6,545 nucleotides of DNA from Pseudomonadota bacterium (lineage in GTDB: Bacteria; Pseudomonadota; Alphaproteobacteria; Thalassobaculales; Thalassobaculaceae): NCBI GenBank assembly GCA_027623845.1, contig JAQBUJ010000188.1, positions 1-6,545 of the forward strand. The letters run 5' to 3'. Under the pieces are notes generated by a model. That model was given only the letters and a program-made list of their open reading frames with translations. It did not search any database and had not been told where the DNA came from. This document shows, in pieces, positions 1 to 5,893 of this stretch (its first letter is position 1; each line of letters begins with the position of its first letter). Position numbers and translations under genes: made by a program.

Positions 1-480
1 TGCCGACGTTGCGCGGAAAATCCACCTATCCCAACTGTGCAGTTTTCCCGAACCACCTCTGATACACTGGCGAAGGCGCGTCATCTAACAGGCAAACTGG
101 CGGTTTTGAATAAAGTCTCTGATCGCCTGGAAGTAAGAGCCGAATGCGATCCGCAAACGCTCATGGACCTTGCTAGGCCACGCTCTTTGTTCCTAATCGA
201 CATCGAGGGCGGGGAGCGAGAGCTTTTCCAATCCGTGCCCGCGGAATCACTCGCGGCCGCCGATTTCCTGATCGAAACCCATTGGGTAAACAATCAATCT
301 ACCTGCGACTATCTAATCGACTATTTCTCGCGAACCCATGTGGTCGAAATTATCCCGCAACAAGCACGCGACCCTTCCATGTTTCCGGAACTCATGGAAC
401 TTGATCAAATAGATCGAATACTGTCGCTCTGGGAATCGCGCGGTCCGGACCCGTGGCTTAGTGTTAAATCCATCGCGTGA
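1..480 (+). CDS. FkbM-like SAM-dependent methyltransferase, C-terminal part (partial)
   Basis: The reading frame is open from the first base, so this is the last 159 residues of a longer gene; the in-frame GTG at 37 is probably internal. The clearest signature is a hydrophobic strand followed by D-I-E-G-G-E (bases 199-216, visible residues 67-72). Further on, A-D-F-L-I-E-T-H resembles the late strand of FkbM-type (Methyltransf_21) domains, where the family pattern is D-(V/I)-E-G-x-E and then an 'iiE.H' strand. Such enzymes methylate small molecules or glycans using S-adenosylmethionine. The SAM-binding glycine loop would lie off the left edge, so neither the cofactor site nor the substrate can be judged. 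It ends in TGA, 58 bases from the convergent dioxygenase. Its GC content is 256 of 480 (53%), against about 65% in the neighbours, with many A/T third positions, which suggests a different origin. The family call rests on two short motifs. Confidence 0.7.
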   Translation, partial: CRRCAENPPIPTVQFSRTTSDTLAKARHLTGKLAVLNKVSDRLEVRAECDPQTLMDLARPRSLFLIDIEGGERELFQSVPAESLAAADFLIETHWVNNQSTCDYLIDYFSRTHVVEIIPQQARDPSMFPELMELDQIDRILSLWESRGPDPWLSVKSIA

Positions 481-538
481 ACAGTATTGGAGCCCTCAGG
501 TTGCTATGCCGGACGAAATCGGGGCGGCGCGCGGATCC

Positions 539-1423
539 TTACGCCGCCAAATGCCGATGCACCTTGGGCAATCCCTTGGCGCTGAGACGCCAGAGCAGGC
601 GCGCGTTGTCGGCTTCGGGCGTGCTGGCCGCCTCAATATTGCCTTTGGCGCGATGCATCGTCGAAAGCGTGTCAAAAATCAGGATGTCCCCGACCTCGTA
701 GCGATGGTCATAAACGAAGTCGGCGCTGGTCGCATGGGTTTTTAGACGGGCCAGGAAATGCTGGGTTTCGATTTCGGTCATGCCGTTGATTTGGAAGGGC
801 GATTGGGCGACGGCATAGAGCGCGCGGCGACCGGATACCGGGTGGGTCAGCACCAGCGGTTTTTCGCAGACGTCGTTGGTCGTCGCCTGCGCTTCGGTTT
901 TGATCGGTATGACCGGGTTTTCATCCGGGCCGACCTCGGCGCGGCCGTAGTAATGCAGCGCCGTCATCTCATCGACCTCGGAGCGCAGGGCTGGGTCCAA
1001 TGCCTCATAGGCCGCGACCATATCGGCGACCATCGTCTCGCCACCGCGGCGTGGCGCTCGCACCGCATGCAGCATGGTTATCGTGGTTGGGTCCTCGATA
1101 TAGGAGCCATCCGTGTGCCAGGCGACCGCGCCGTTTCTGACGCCCGGATCCCGGTCCTTGGTCTCGGTATTGCCAATCGCCATCATTTCCGGAAACCCCG
1201 GCATCCTGAGATAGTCGAGAACGTGGCGGATCAACTCACCCCATTCACCGGCAAAACGGTAATAGGCGTCTTTGGTCAACGTTTGATTTTTGATTACCAG
1301 GCAGCGGTGATCGTAGAGCGCACCGGTCAACTGACGCGTCAGATCGTCGGAAAGATCGTGGGTGAGGTCGACATCCTCGACCACGGCGCCGCAGGCGCTT
1401 CCGGTTGGACGGATGGTTGCCAA
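539..1423 (-). CDS. TauD/TfdA family Fe(II)/2-oxoglutarate dioxygenase (downstream copy)
   Basis: Cytoplasmic non-haem iron dioxygenase, 294 residues (TfdA and TauD are about 280-290). It would couple oxidative decarboxylation of 2-oxoglutarate to hydroxylation of a small, probably anionic, substrate. The iron triad is visible as H103-T-D105 (in W-H-T-D-G-S-Y) and H257 (in D-T-L-S-T-M-H). R275-L-L-W-R279 matches the R-x-x-x-R of TauD that binds 2-oxoglutarate and substrate acid groups. The stretch around residues 122-142, with P-R-R-G-G-E-T and M-V-A-A-Y-E-A-L, is closer to TfdA than to TauD. The start is TTG, preceded by GGAGG five bases upstream; no ATG lies in the first 70 codons. It follows its paralogue by 23 bases and is probably cotranscribed and translationally coupled with it. 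All catalytic residues are present. The substrate cannot be read from sequence. Confidence 0.93.
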   Translation of the reverse strand: MATIRPTGSACGAVVEDVDLTHDLSDDLTRQLTGALYDHRCLVIKNQTLTKDAYYRFAGEWGELIRHVLDYLRMPGFPEMMAIGNTETKDRDPGVRNGAVAWHTDGSYIEDPTTITMLHAVRAPRRGGETMVADMVAAYEALDPALRSEVDEMTALHYYGRAEVGPDENPVIPIKTEAQATTNDVCEKPLVLTHPVSGRRALYAVAQSPFQINGMTEIETQHFLARLKTHATSADFVYDHRYEVGDILIFDTLSTMHRAKGNIEAASTPEADNARLLWRLSAKGLPKVHRHLAA

Positions 1424-1428
1424 GAGGA

Positions 1429-1433
1429 CCTCC
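1429..1433 (-). promoter_or_regulatory. Ribosome binding site that fixes a TTG start
   Basis: On the minus strand a perfect GGAGG lies five bases before the TTG at 1423-1421, and just after the TGA stop (1449-1447) of the upstream dioxygenase. It supports TTG as the true start, because the next possible methionine would remove the first quarter of the protein. Confidence 0.75.
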
Positions 1434-1446
1434 GGGGGTGGCGTTG

Positions 1447-2331
1447 TCAGGCGGCCAGGTGCTGGTAGACCCGTGGCAGGCCGCGCACGCTAATCCGCCA
1501 GAGCAAGCGTTGGGTATCCTCGGCGCTCGGGTTGGCGGCTTCGATGGGGGTTGCCGCGTGCATGGTTGAAAAAGTGTCGAAAATGGCGATGTCGCCGATC
1601 TCGTAGGTGTGGGCATAGACGAAGCGATCCTGGATCGCGTGCATCTTCAATTCCCACAGCAGTTTAACCGCTTCGGCGTCGTCCATACCCTTGATGGCGA
1701 AAGAGGATTGTCCGGTGGCGTAGAGCGCCTTGCGTCCGGTTACCGGGTGGCGCAGCACCAGTGGGTGATAACAGGTCGGTACCCGCTCGATCTGGTTGTC
1801 GGTGGCCAGCGGGTTGGCGGCGAACTCGCCATCCAGCAGTTTGCCGGCGCCGTAAAGATGCGCCACCTGGAGATCATCGATCCGTTCCTTGGTCGTCTCA
1901 TCCAGCGCGTCATAGGCGGCGACCATATTGGTCAACCGGGTCTGCCCGCCCCGCTTGGGGGTCAGGATCGAATACAGCATCGTGGCGCTGGCCGGCACCG
2001 CCTCATAGGACTGGTCGGTATGCCAGAGCGCGGCGCCGTTGCGGATTTCGACCTTCTTGTCCTTCTCTTCGGTATTGCCGACCGCCAGCAACTCCGGATA
2101 ACCGGGCATCCGCATATGGTCGAGAACGTGCGGTATCGGTTTGCCCCACCAGTAGCCGAAATCGAGATAGGTGGGCTGGTCCAGGGTCTGGTTCTTGATG
2201 ACCAGCAGCCGATGCTCATACAGCCCGTCGGCTAGGGTTTTCATCAACTCGGCGTTCAACGGCTGGTTCAAGTCCACGCCCCAGACATTGGCGCCATGCG
2301 CCGCGCCATCGATCAGTGTGATTTCGACCAT
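1447..2331 (-). CDS. TauD/TfdA family Fe(II)/2-oxoglutarate dioxygenase (upstream copy)
   Basis: First gene of a leftward pair. The 294-residue cytoplasmic dioxygenase has the same length as the next gene, and a hand alignment gives roughly 45-50% identity. The metal ligands are H104-T-D106 (W-H-T-D-Q-S-Y) and H258 (D-T-F-S-T-M-H). R275-L-L-W-R279 forms the basic pair expected to hold 2-oxoglutarate and substrate. The two copies agree closely at residues 32-90 and 190-260 and diverge most at about 155-188, between the iron motifs, which suggests different substrates. The start is ATG with G-G-G-A-G-A six bases upstream. A candidate promoter (2380-2408) and an inverted repeat (2356-2374) lie just upstream. 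The family includes enzymes that oxidise taurine, sulfonates, aryloxyacetates, carnitine precursors and other small acids; nothing here selects among them. A divergent MFS transporter next door may move the substrate or product. Confidence 0.94.
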   Translation of the reverse strand: MVEITLIDGAAHGANVWGVDLNQPLNAELMKTLADGLYEHRLLVIKNQTLDQPTYLDFGYWWGKPIPHVLDHMRMPGYPELLAVGNTEEKDKKVEIRNGAALWHTDQSYEAVPASATMLYSILTPKRGGQTRLTNMVAAYDALDETTKERIDDLQVAHLYGAGKLLDGEFAANPLATDNQIERVPTCYHPLVLRHPVTGRKALYATGQSSFAIKGMDDAEAVKLLWELKMHAIQDRFVYAHTYEIGDIAIFDTFSTMHAATPIEAANPSAEDTQRLLWRISVRGLPRVYQHLAA

Positions 2332-2337
2332 GCGTCA

Positions 2338-2343
2338 TCTCCC
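2338..2343 (-). promoter_or_regulatory. Ribosome binding site of the upstream dioxygenase
   Basis: The minus strand reads G-G-G-A-G-A, followed by six bases and then the ATG at 2331-2329. Sequence and spacing are good, which supports this start. Confidence 0.6.
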
Positions 2344-2355
2344 GGCATCTCGCTG

Positions 2356-2374
2356 CGGATCTACTTACGATCCG
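2356..2374. promoter_or_regulatory. Inverted repeat, candidate operator
   Basis: A perfect six-base inverted repeat, CGGATC, then seven bases (TACTTAC), then GATCCG. Its right edge falls at the expected transcription start of the candidate minus-strand promoter, so a bound repressor would block early transcription of the dioxygenase pair. The arms and spacer are seen directly; the operator role is inference. No regulator gene lies in the window. Confidence 0.3.
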
Positions 2375-2379
2375 GCGCC

Positions 2380-2408
2380 ATTGTCCTCTGCTTGGGGCCG
2401 GGTCTCAA
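2380..2408 (-). promoter_or_regulatory. Candidate sigma-70 type promoter for the dioxygenase pair
   Basis: On the minus strand TTGAGA (2408-2403, five of six matches to TTGACA) is followed by exactly 17 bases and then GACAAT (2385-2380, four of six matches to TATAAT). This would start transcription near 2373 and give a leader of about 40 bases before the ATG at 2331. Matches of this quality occur by chance, so the call rests on the good spacing and position. The rest of the divergent region up to 2530 shows no equally good promoter for the transporter. Confidence 0.4.
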
Positions 2409-2530
2409 TAGATTCCGTCATCCCATCGCGCACATGATCGCTAGCGCTTTAACGACGCAGGTTGCCAAAGCTTAGACGGCGGCGCAGAAAGTCGCTCGCT
2501 TATCGCCCCCGTTAACGAGGCCGCGCCCGC

Positions 2531-3754
2531 ATGTCCGTGCAATCCACACCGCTGCGTGACCGGAATTTTCTGCTGTTTCTGCTTGCCCGAACGGCAAATT
2601 CGATGGGGGTGCATATTCTGACCGTTGCGGTCAGTTGGCATGTCTGGGAGTTGACCCGCGACCCGCTGGATCTCGGTTATATCGGGCTGGCCCAATTCGC
2701 CCCGCATCTGGCGATCTTTCTGGCCGCCGGAATGGCGGCGGACCGTTTTGATCGTCGGGCGATCATGGCGATCTGCAACATCTTTCACCTCATCGCCGTG
2801 GGGCTGCTGATGGCGGTTCTATGGAACGATATCGGCGGCGTGCCGGCAATCCTGGGGATCTTGGTGTTGCACGGCTCGGCCCGCGCGTTCTTCCATACCG
2901 CGGGGCAGGCGATCCTGCCGAACCTAGTCAGCACGGCGGCCTTTCCAAAGGCCGTGGCTTATTCCTCTTCGGCAAACAAGATGGCGCAGCTTGCCGGGCC
3001 GGCGCTGGGCGGCGTCCTGGTCGCCTGGGCCGGAGATTGGGCTTATTACACAGTTCTGGTGATGTTTGTGATTGCCGGGATCGGCGCGCTGACGATCAAC
3101 GGCGCCTTGCACGTCCGCTCGGCCGGGAGGGTTGGGTTGCAGACCCTACTGGGTGGATTCAATTACGTCTGGGCCAACAAAGTGGTGCTGGGCGTGGTCT
3201 CCATTGATCTGATGGCGGTGCTGCTCGGCGGGGTGATGGGGCTGCTGCCAATCTACGCCAGTGATGTGTTGCATGTCGGCGCCGATGGGCTGGGCGTGAT
3301 GCGGGCGATGCCGGGGGTCGGCTCGTTGCTCATGGGGTTGGCGCTGACCCGGATCGCCTCACCCCGGCACATGGGGACGGCGTTGTTCGTCTCGCTGGCG
3401 GTTTTCGGAACATCGATTGTCGTGTTCAGCCTGTCCGAGGTGTTTTGGCTATCGCTCCTGGCGCTGACGATCTACGGCGCCGCTGACATGGTCAGCGTTT
3501 ATATCCGCCTGACCTTGGTGCAGATCGCCACCCCCGACGCCATGCGCGGCCGGGTCAGCGCGGTCAATTCGGTTTCGATCAATGCCTCGAACGAGCTGGG
3601 GGATTTCCGCGCCGGTTTGACGGCGGCTTTCGTCGGCGCGGTGCCGGCGGTCTTGGTCGGCGGTATCGCGACCTTGGCGATAACGGCGCTATGGGCGCAG
3701 CTGTTTCCGACGATGCGGCGGGTCGATCGACTGGATGATTTCGCCAAGGGTTAG
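2531..3754 (+). CDS. MFS transporter, EntS/MFS_3-like
   Basis: Complete 407-residue inner-membrane protein, a normal length for the major facilitator superfamily. Hydrophobic stretches allow about twelve membrane helices, roughly at residues 13-38, 48-70, 77-98, 103-125, 145-166, 169-190, 217-244, 253-274, 281-300, 303-328, 345-371 and 372-392. The loop between helices 2 and 3 reads G-M-A-A-D-R-F-D-R-R (67-76), the MFS signature. A second landmark, P-D-A-M-R-G-R-V-S-A-V-N at 335-346, is typical of the MFS_3 / enterobactin-exporter-like branch, many of which are efflux systems. The start is ATG with GAGG ten bases upstream, a rather long spacing. It is divergent from the dioxygenase pair, so it may export or import a compound handled by them, but the substrate is unknown and sharing a promoter region is the only link. 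No obvious terminator follows the TAG. Confidence 0.9.
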   Translation: MSVQSTPLRDRNFLLFLLARTANSMGVHILTVAVSWHVWELTRDPLDLGYIGLAQFAPHLAIFLAAGMAADRFDRRAIMAICNIFHLIAVGLLMAVLWNDIGGVPAILGILVLHGSARAFFHTAGQAILPNLVSTAAFPKAVAYSSSANKMAQLAGPALGGVLVAWAGDWAYYTVLVMFVIAGIGALTINGALHVRSAGRVGLQTLLGGFNYVWANKVVLGVVSIDLMAVLLGGVMGLLPIYASDVLHVGADGLGVMRAMPGVGSLLMGLALTRIASPRHMGTALFVSLAVFGTSIVVFSLSEVFWLSLLALTIYGAADMVSVYIRLTLVQIATPDAMRGRVSAVNSVSINASNELGDFRAGLTAAFVGAVPAVLVGGIATLAITALWAQLFPTMRRVDRLDDFAKG

Positions 3755-3770
3755 AGCAGATCCGCCGTGA

Positions 3771-3860
3771 ATTTGAGATAAATTTGCTTATGAACTAAGA
3801 AATCTGTATGGTTCCGTATATGTTTCGTGGGCGTTCACCATTTATTTGAAGTATCAGGGA
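3771..3860 (+). promoter_or_regulatory. AT-rich leader, probable promoter region of fliG
   Basis: Hand count gives 31 G/C in these 90 bases (34%), against about 65% in the flanking genes, which marks it as regulatory rather than coding. Possible sigma-70 elements are TTGAGA (3773-3778) with TAAGAA after 17 bases, or TTGCTT (3784-3789) with TATGGT (3807-3812) after 17 bases; I cannot choose between them. I see no sigma-54 GG-N10-GC pair or sigma-28 element that would tie it to a flagellar class. The Shine-Dalgarno sequence A-G-G-G-A-G (3856-3861) of fliG sits at its right end. Confidence 0.4.
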
Positions 3861-3867
3861 GAGCGTC

Positions 3868-4890
3868 ATGGGTGGTCGCATGCGCGAAGACTACCGCAGC
3901 ATCACCGGGCCGGAGAAGTCGGCCATTTTGTTGATGTCGGTCGGCCAGGATCAGGCGGCCAAGCTGTTCTCTCATCTCGATGACGAGGAGATCAAGGAGA
4001 TCTCCCAGGTCATGGCCGGGCTCGGCAATGTCAGTTCGAACGTGGTCGAGCGGTTGTTTGTCGAGTTCGCCGAGCAGGTTTCCTCGACTGGTTCGCTGGT
4101 CGGCTCGATGGACAGTACCCAGCGGATGTTGTCGAAGATCCTCGGCGAGGAGCGGGTCGGCGACATCATGGAGGAAATCCGTGGTCCCGCCGGTCGCACG
4201 ATGTGGGACAAGCTGGCGAACGTTAACGAACAAGTCCTGGCGAATTACCTGAAGAACGAATACCCGCAGACCGTCGCCGTCATCCTCGGCAAGATCGGCC
4301 AGGCGCATTCGGCCAAGGTGCTGGCCATCCTGCCGGAAAACTTCGCCATGGAAGTGGTCATGCGCATGCTGCGCATCGAGGCGGTCAACAAGGATATCGA
4401 GAAGGATGTGGAGCGGGTGCTGCGCACCGAGTTCATGTCCAACCTGGCGCGCACCAACCGGCGCGACAGCCATGAGACGATGGCCGAAATCTTCACCCAT
4501 CTGGACCGGGCGACGGAAAGCCGGTTCCTGTCGGCGTTGGAGGAGCGCAACAAGGATTCCTCGGAGAAAATCCGCGCCTTGATGTTCACCTTCGAAGATT
4601 TGAAAGGCATTGATCCATCCGGCATCCAGACGCTGATGCGCTCCTGTGACAAGGACAAGATGACCTTGGCCCTGAAGGGCGCGTCGGAGGAATTGAAGGA
4701 TCTGTTCTTCTCCAACATGTCGGAACGCGCCGCCAAGCTATTGCGCGAGGACATGCAGGCGTCCGGTCCGGTTCGCCTGAAAGAGGTCGAGGAGGCCCAG
4801 CAGGTGCTGATCACCTCGGCCAAGGATCTGGCCGAACGCGGCGAGATCGTCATCGGCGGCGGCTCCGGCGACGATCAACTGGTGTTCTGA
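3868..4890 (+). CDS. fliG: Flagellar motor switch protein FliG
   Basis: Complete 340-residue FliG (331 in E. coli), the rotor protein of the flagellar C-ring. It links the FliF ring to FliM and meets the MotA stator to make torque. The N-terminal FliF-binding part is seen in G-P-E-K-S-A-I-L-L-M at 14-23. The middle domain has the E-Y-P-Q motif at 131-134 (E-H-P-Q in E. coli). The C-terminal domain carries the M-F-T-F hinge at 239-242 and the charged torque helix. The five torque residues of E. coli (K264, R281, D288, D289, R297) correspond to K270, R287, E294, D295 and R303, so charge is kept at all five. The Gly-Gly linker of E. coli is not evident; that stretch reads R-R-D-S-H-E-T. ATG follows a good Shine-Dalgarno by six bases; a second in-frame ATG at codon 5 is less well placed. 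Unusually, no fliF, fliH, fliN or other flagellar gene is adjacent. Confidence 0.97.
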   Translation: MGGRMREDYRSITGPEKSAILLMSVGQDQAAKLFSHLDDEEIKEISQVMAGLGNVSSNVVERLFVEFAEQVSSTGSLVGSMDSTQRMLSKILGEERVGDIMEEIRGPAGRTMWDKLANVNEQVLANYLKNEYPQTVAVILGKIGQAHSAKVLAILPENFAMEVVMRMLRIEAVNKDIEKDVERVLRTEFMSNLARTNRRDSHETMAEIFTHLDRATESRFLSALEERNKDSSEKIRALMFTFEDLKGIDPSGIQTLMRSCDKDKMTLALKGASEELKDLFFSNMSERAAKLLREDMQASGPVRLKEVEEAQQVLITSAKDLAERGEIVIGGGSGDDQLVF

Positions 4891-4905
4891 GGCGGCGTTG
4901 TTACC

Positions 4906-4933
4906 GCGTCAGGTGATCGGAAAGACGCCTTTT
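4906..4933 (+). terminator. Weak terminator-like hairpin after fliG
   Basis: GCGTC (4906-4910) can pair with GACGC (4924-4928) across a 13-base loop, followed by C and four T. It lies 15 bases after the fliG stop, where a terminator is expected between convergent genes. The five-pair stem is short and the loop long, so it may be inactive. Confidence 0.25.
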
Positions 4934-4950
4934 GCAGCGGCGCGCCACCC

Positions 4951-5820
4951 TCATTTATTGCTATCGCGCACAAACGGATAGATCCGCATCTGGTCCTGCA
5001 ACGGGTCAGCCTCGGCAAATTCGGCGACCACCTCATAAGCCTTGGTAATCGCCGCGTTCGGAGTGCCTTCGCCCTCGGAGCCGGATACGAACAGGCCGAT
5101 ATCCTTTTTGACGATATGCGCCTGGGCGCCGGAATCGTCGTATTGGCCAGTGGCGACATATTTCGGGAAGATCTGCAGGGTCGCGAAGTTTTGGCCGGAA
5201 CTGGCGTTCACCACCTCCAGCATGGTGTTGATGTCGAGGCCGCCTTTCTCGCCATAGGCCAGCGCCTCTGACGTCGTGATATAGGCCGAGATGCAGAGCG
5301 CGTTGTTCAGCACTTTCATCCGTTGGCCTTGACCCGCCTCCGGCCCGACATGGTAGAGCACGCGGGAATAGCCTTCGATCAATGGCCGCGCCCGTTCCAC
5401 GGCTTCGGCAGATCCGGCGGCCATGCTGGCCAGGCTGCCGTCCTCGGCGCGAAATTTGAGGCCGGAGACCGGGCTGTCTACGTAGTCGATGCCGGCGGCT
5501 TTGAGGATTGCCGCGTTCTCCGCCGCTGCCTCGGGGCCGATGGTGCAGGTATCAACCACGACGCTTCCGGCATGGCCGGCTTCGGCGATTTCCAGCACGA
5601 CCGCACGGTTTGCATCAACCGTCGGCAAGGAGAGCGCGATCACCCCGGCGCGCCGGGCGACCTCACCGTTCGACTGGGCGATCTCGGCGCCCTCCGGCGC
5701 CCGGTCCGCCGTGCCCGCGAGATCATGGACGATCATCGCCAAGCCCTTGGCCTTGGCGTTGCGGGCCATTGGTTGACCCATATTGCCAAGCCCGATGAAA
5801 CCAAAAACCTCGTCCGTCAT
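4951..5820 (-). CDS. 3-hydroxyisobutyrate dehydrogenase family NAD(P)-dependent oxidoreductase
   Basis: Complete 289-residue cytoplasmic beta-hydroxyacid dehydrogenase of the family that includes 3-hydroxyisobutyrate dehydrogenase and tartronate semialdehyde reductase; length is typical. The Rossmann loop G-F-I-G-L-G-N-M-G lies at 7-15. D33 after the second strand (V-H-D-L), where NADP enzymes usually have N-R, suggests NAD preference. The substrate motif is D-S-P-V-S-G at 115-120, K169 is the expected catalytic lysine, with N173 following, and K239-D240 is the late conserved pair. Two positions are odd: the usual S-T of the D-x-S-T motif is C92-T93, and the second glycine of V-S-G-G is L121. 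A substrate other than 3-hydroxyisobutyrate is therefore likely. ATG follows G-G-A-G-A-G closely. It lies downstream of the SDR gene on the same strand, 73 bases apart, and converges on fliG. Confidence 0.92.
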   Translation of the reverse strand: MTDEVFGFIGLGNMGQPMARNAKAKGLAMIVHDLAGTADRAPEGAEIAQSNGEVARRAGVIALSLPTVDANRAVVLEIAEAGHAGSVVVDTCTIGPEAAAENAAILKAAGIDYVDSPVSGLKFRAEDGSLASMAAGSAEAVERARPLIEGYSRVLYHVGPEAGQGQRMKVLNNALCISAYITTSEALAYGEKGGLDINTMLEVVNASSGQNFATLQIFPKYVATGQYDDSGAQAHIVKKDIGLFVSGSEGEGTPNAAITKAYEVVAEFAEADPLQDQMRIYPFVRDSNK

Positions 5821-5860
5821 GATACTCTCCTAAGTACGGGCTCATCGGTCGGCCCATTTG

Positions 5861-5890
5861 AAAATTAACCCGCCGATGGCCGGCGCGGTC
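5861..5890 (-). terminator. Terminator-like hairpin between the SDR and dehydrogenase genes
   Basis: On the minus strand, just after the SDR stop (TAA at 5896-5894), GACC, a bulged G and CGCCG (5890-5881) can pair with CGGCG and GGTT (5875-5867) around the loop GCCAT, followed by A-A-T-T-T-T. That is a stem of about nine pairs, including one G-U, with a short T-run. It may end or attenuate SDR transcription before the next gene. A G-T-T-T-T run on the plus-strand side makes it potentially bidirectional. Confidence 0.4.
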
Positions 5891-5893
5891 GTT

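Noticed and set aside
37..39. GTG as the start of the methyltransferase gene
   Set aside because: The frame is open back to base 1, no ribosome binding site precedes the GTG, and a start here would remove the SAM-binding half.
758..1468. Long plus-strand open frame (236 residues) opposite the downstream dioxygenase
   Set aside because: It is antisense to a gene with intact catalytic motifs, has no ribosome binding site or recognisable domain, and is His/Arg/Gly-rich as mirrored GC-rich codons usually are.
1609..2235. Plus-strand open frame (208 residues) that resembles the one at 758-1468
   Set aside because: The resemblance between the two antisense frames is inherited from the paralogous genes on the other strand and is not evidence of overlapping coding.
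2439..2446. CGCTAGCG palindrome in the divergent region
   Set aside because: Short, without a spacer or flanking symmetry, and not placed relative to any good promoter element.
2461..2530. Plus-strand promoter for the MFS gene (TTGCCA at 2462-2467)
   Set aside because: No acceptable -10 element lies at 16-18 bases, so I did not call a promoter.
3755..3867. Sigma-54 or sigma-28 flagellar promoter before fliG
   Set aside because: I looked for GG-N10-GC and for the TAAA...GCCGATAA pattern and found no convincing match.
3835..4500. Minus-strand open frame (221 residues) opposite fliG
   Set aside because: fliG is unmistakable on the plus strand; the antisense product is rich in His, Asp and Leu with no domain, a typical shadow.
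4939..4946. GGCGCGCC palindrome between fliG and the dehydrogenase
   Set aside because: An eight-base GC palindrome is expected by chance at this composition, and no T-run follows.
5323..5868. Plus-strand open frame (181 residues) opposite the hydroxyacid dehydrogenase
   Set aside because: Shadow of a gene with clear Rossmann and catalytic motifs; it has no domain of its own.
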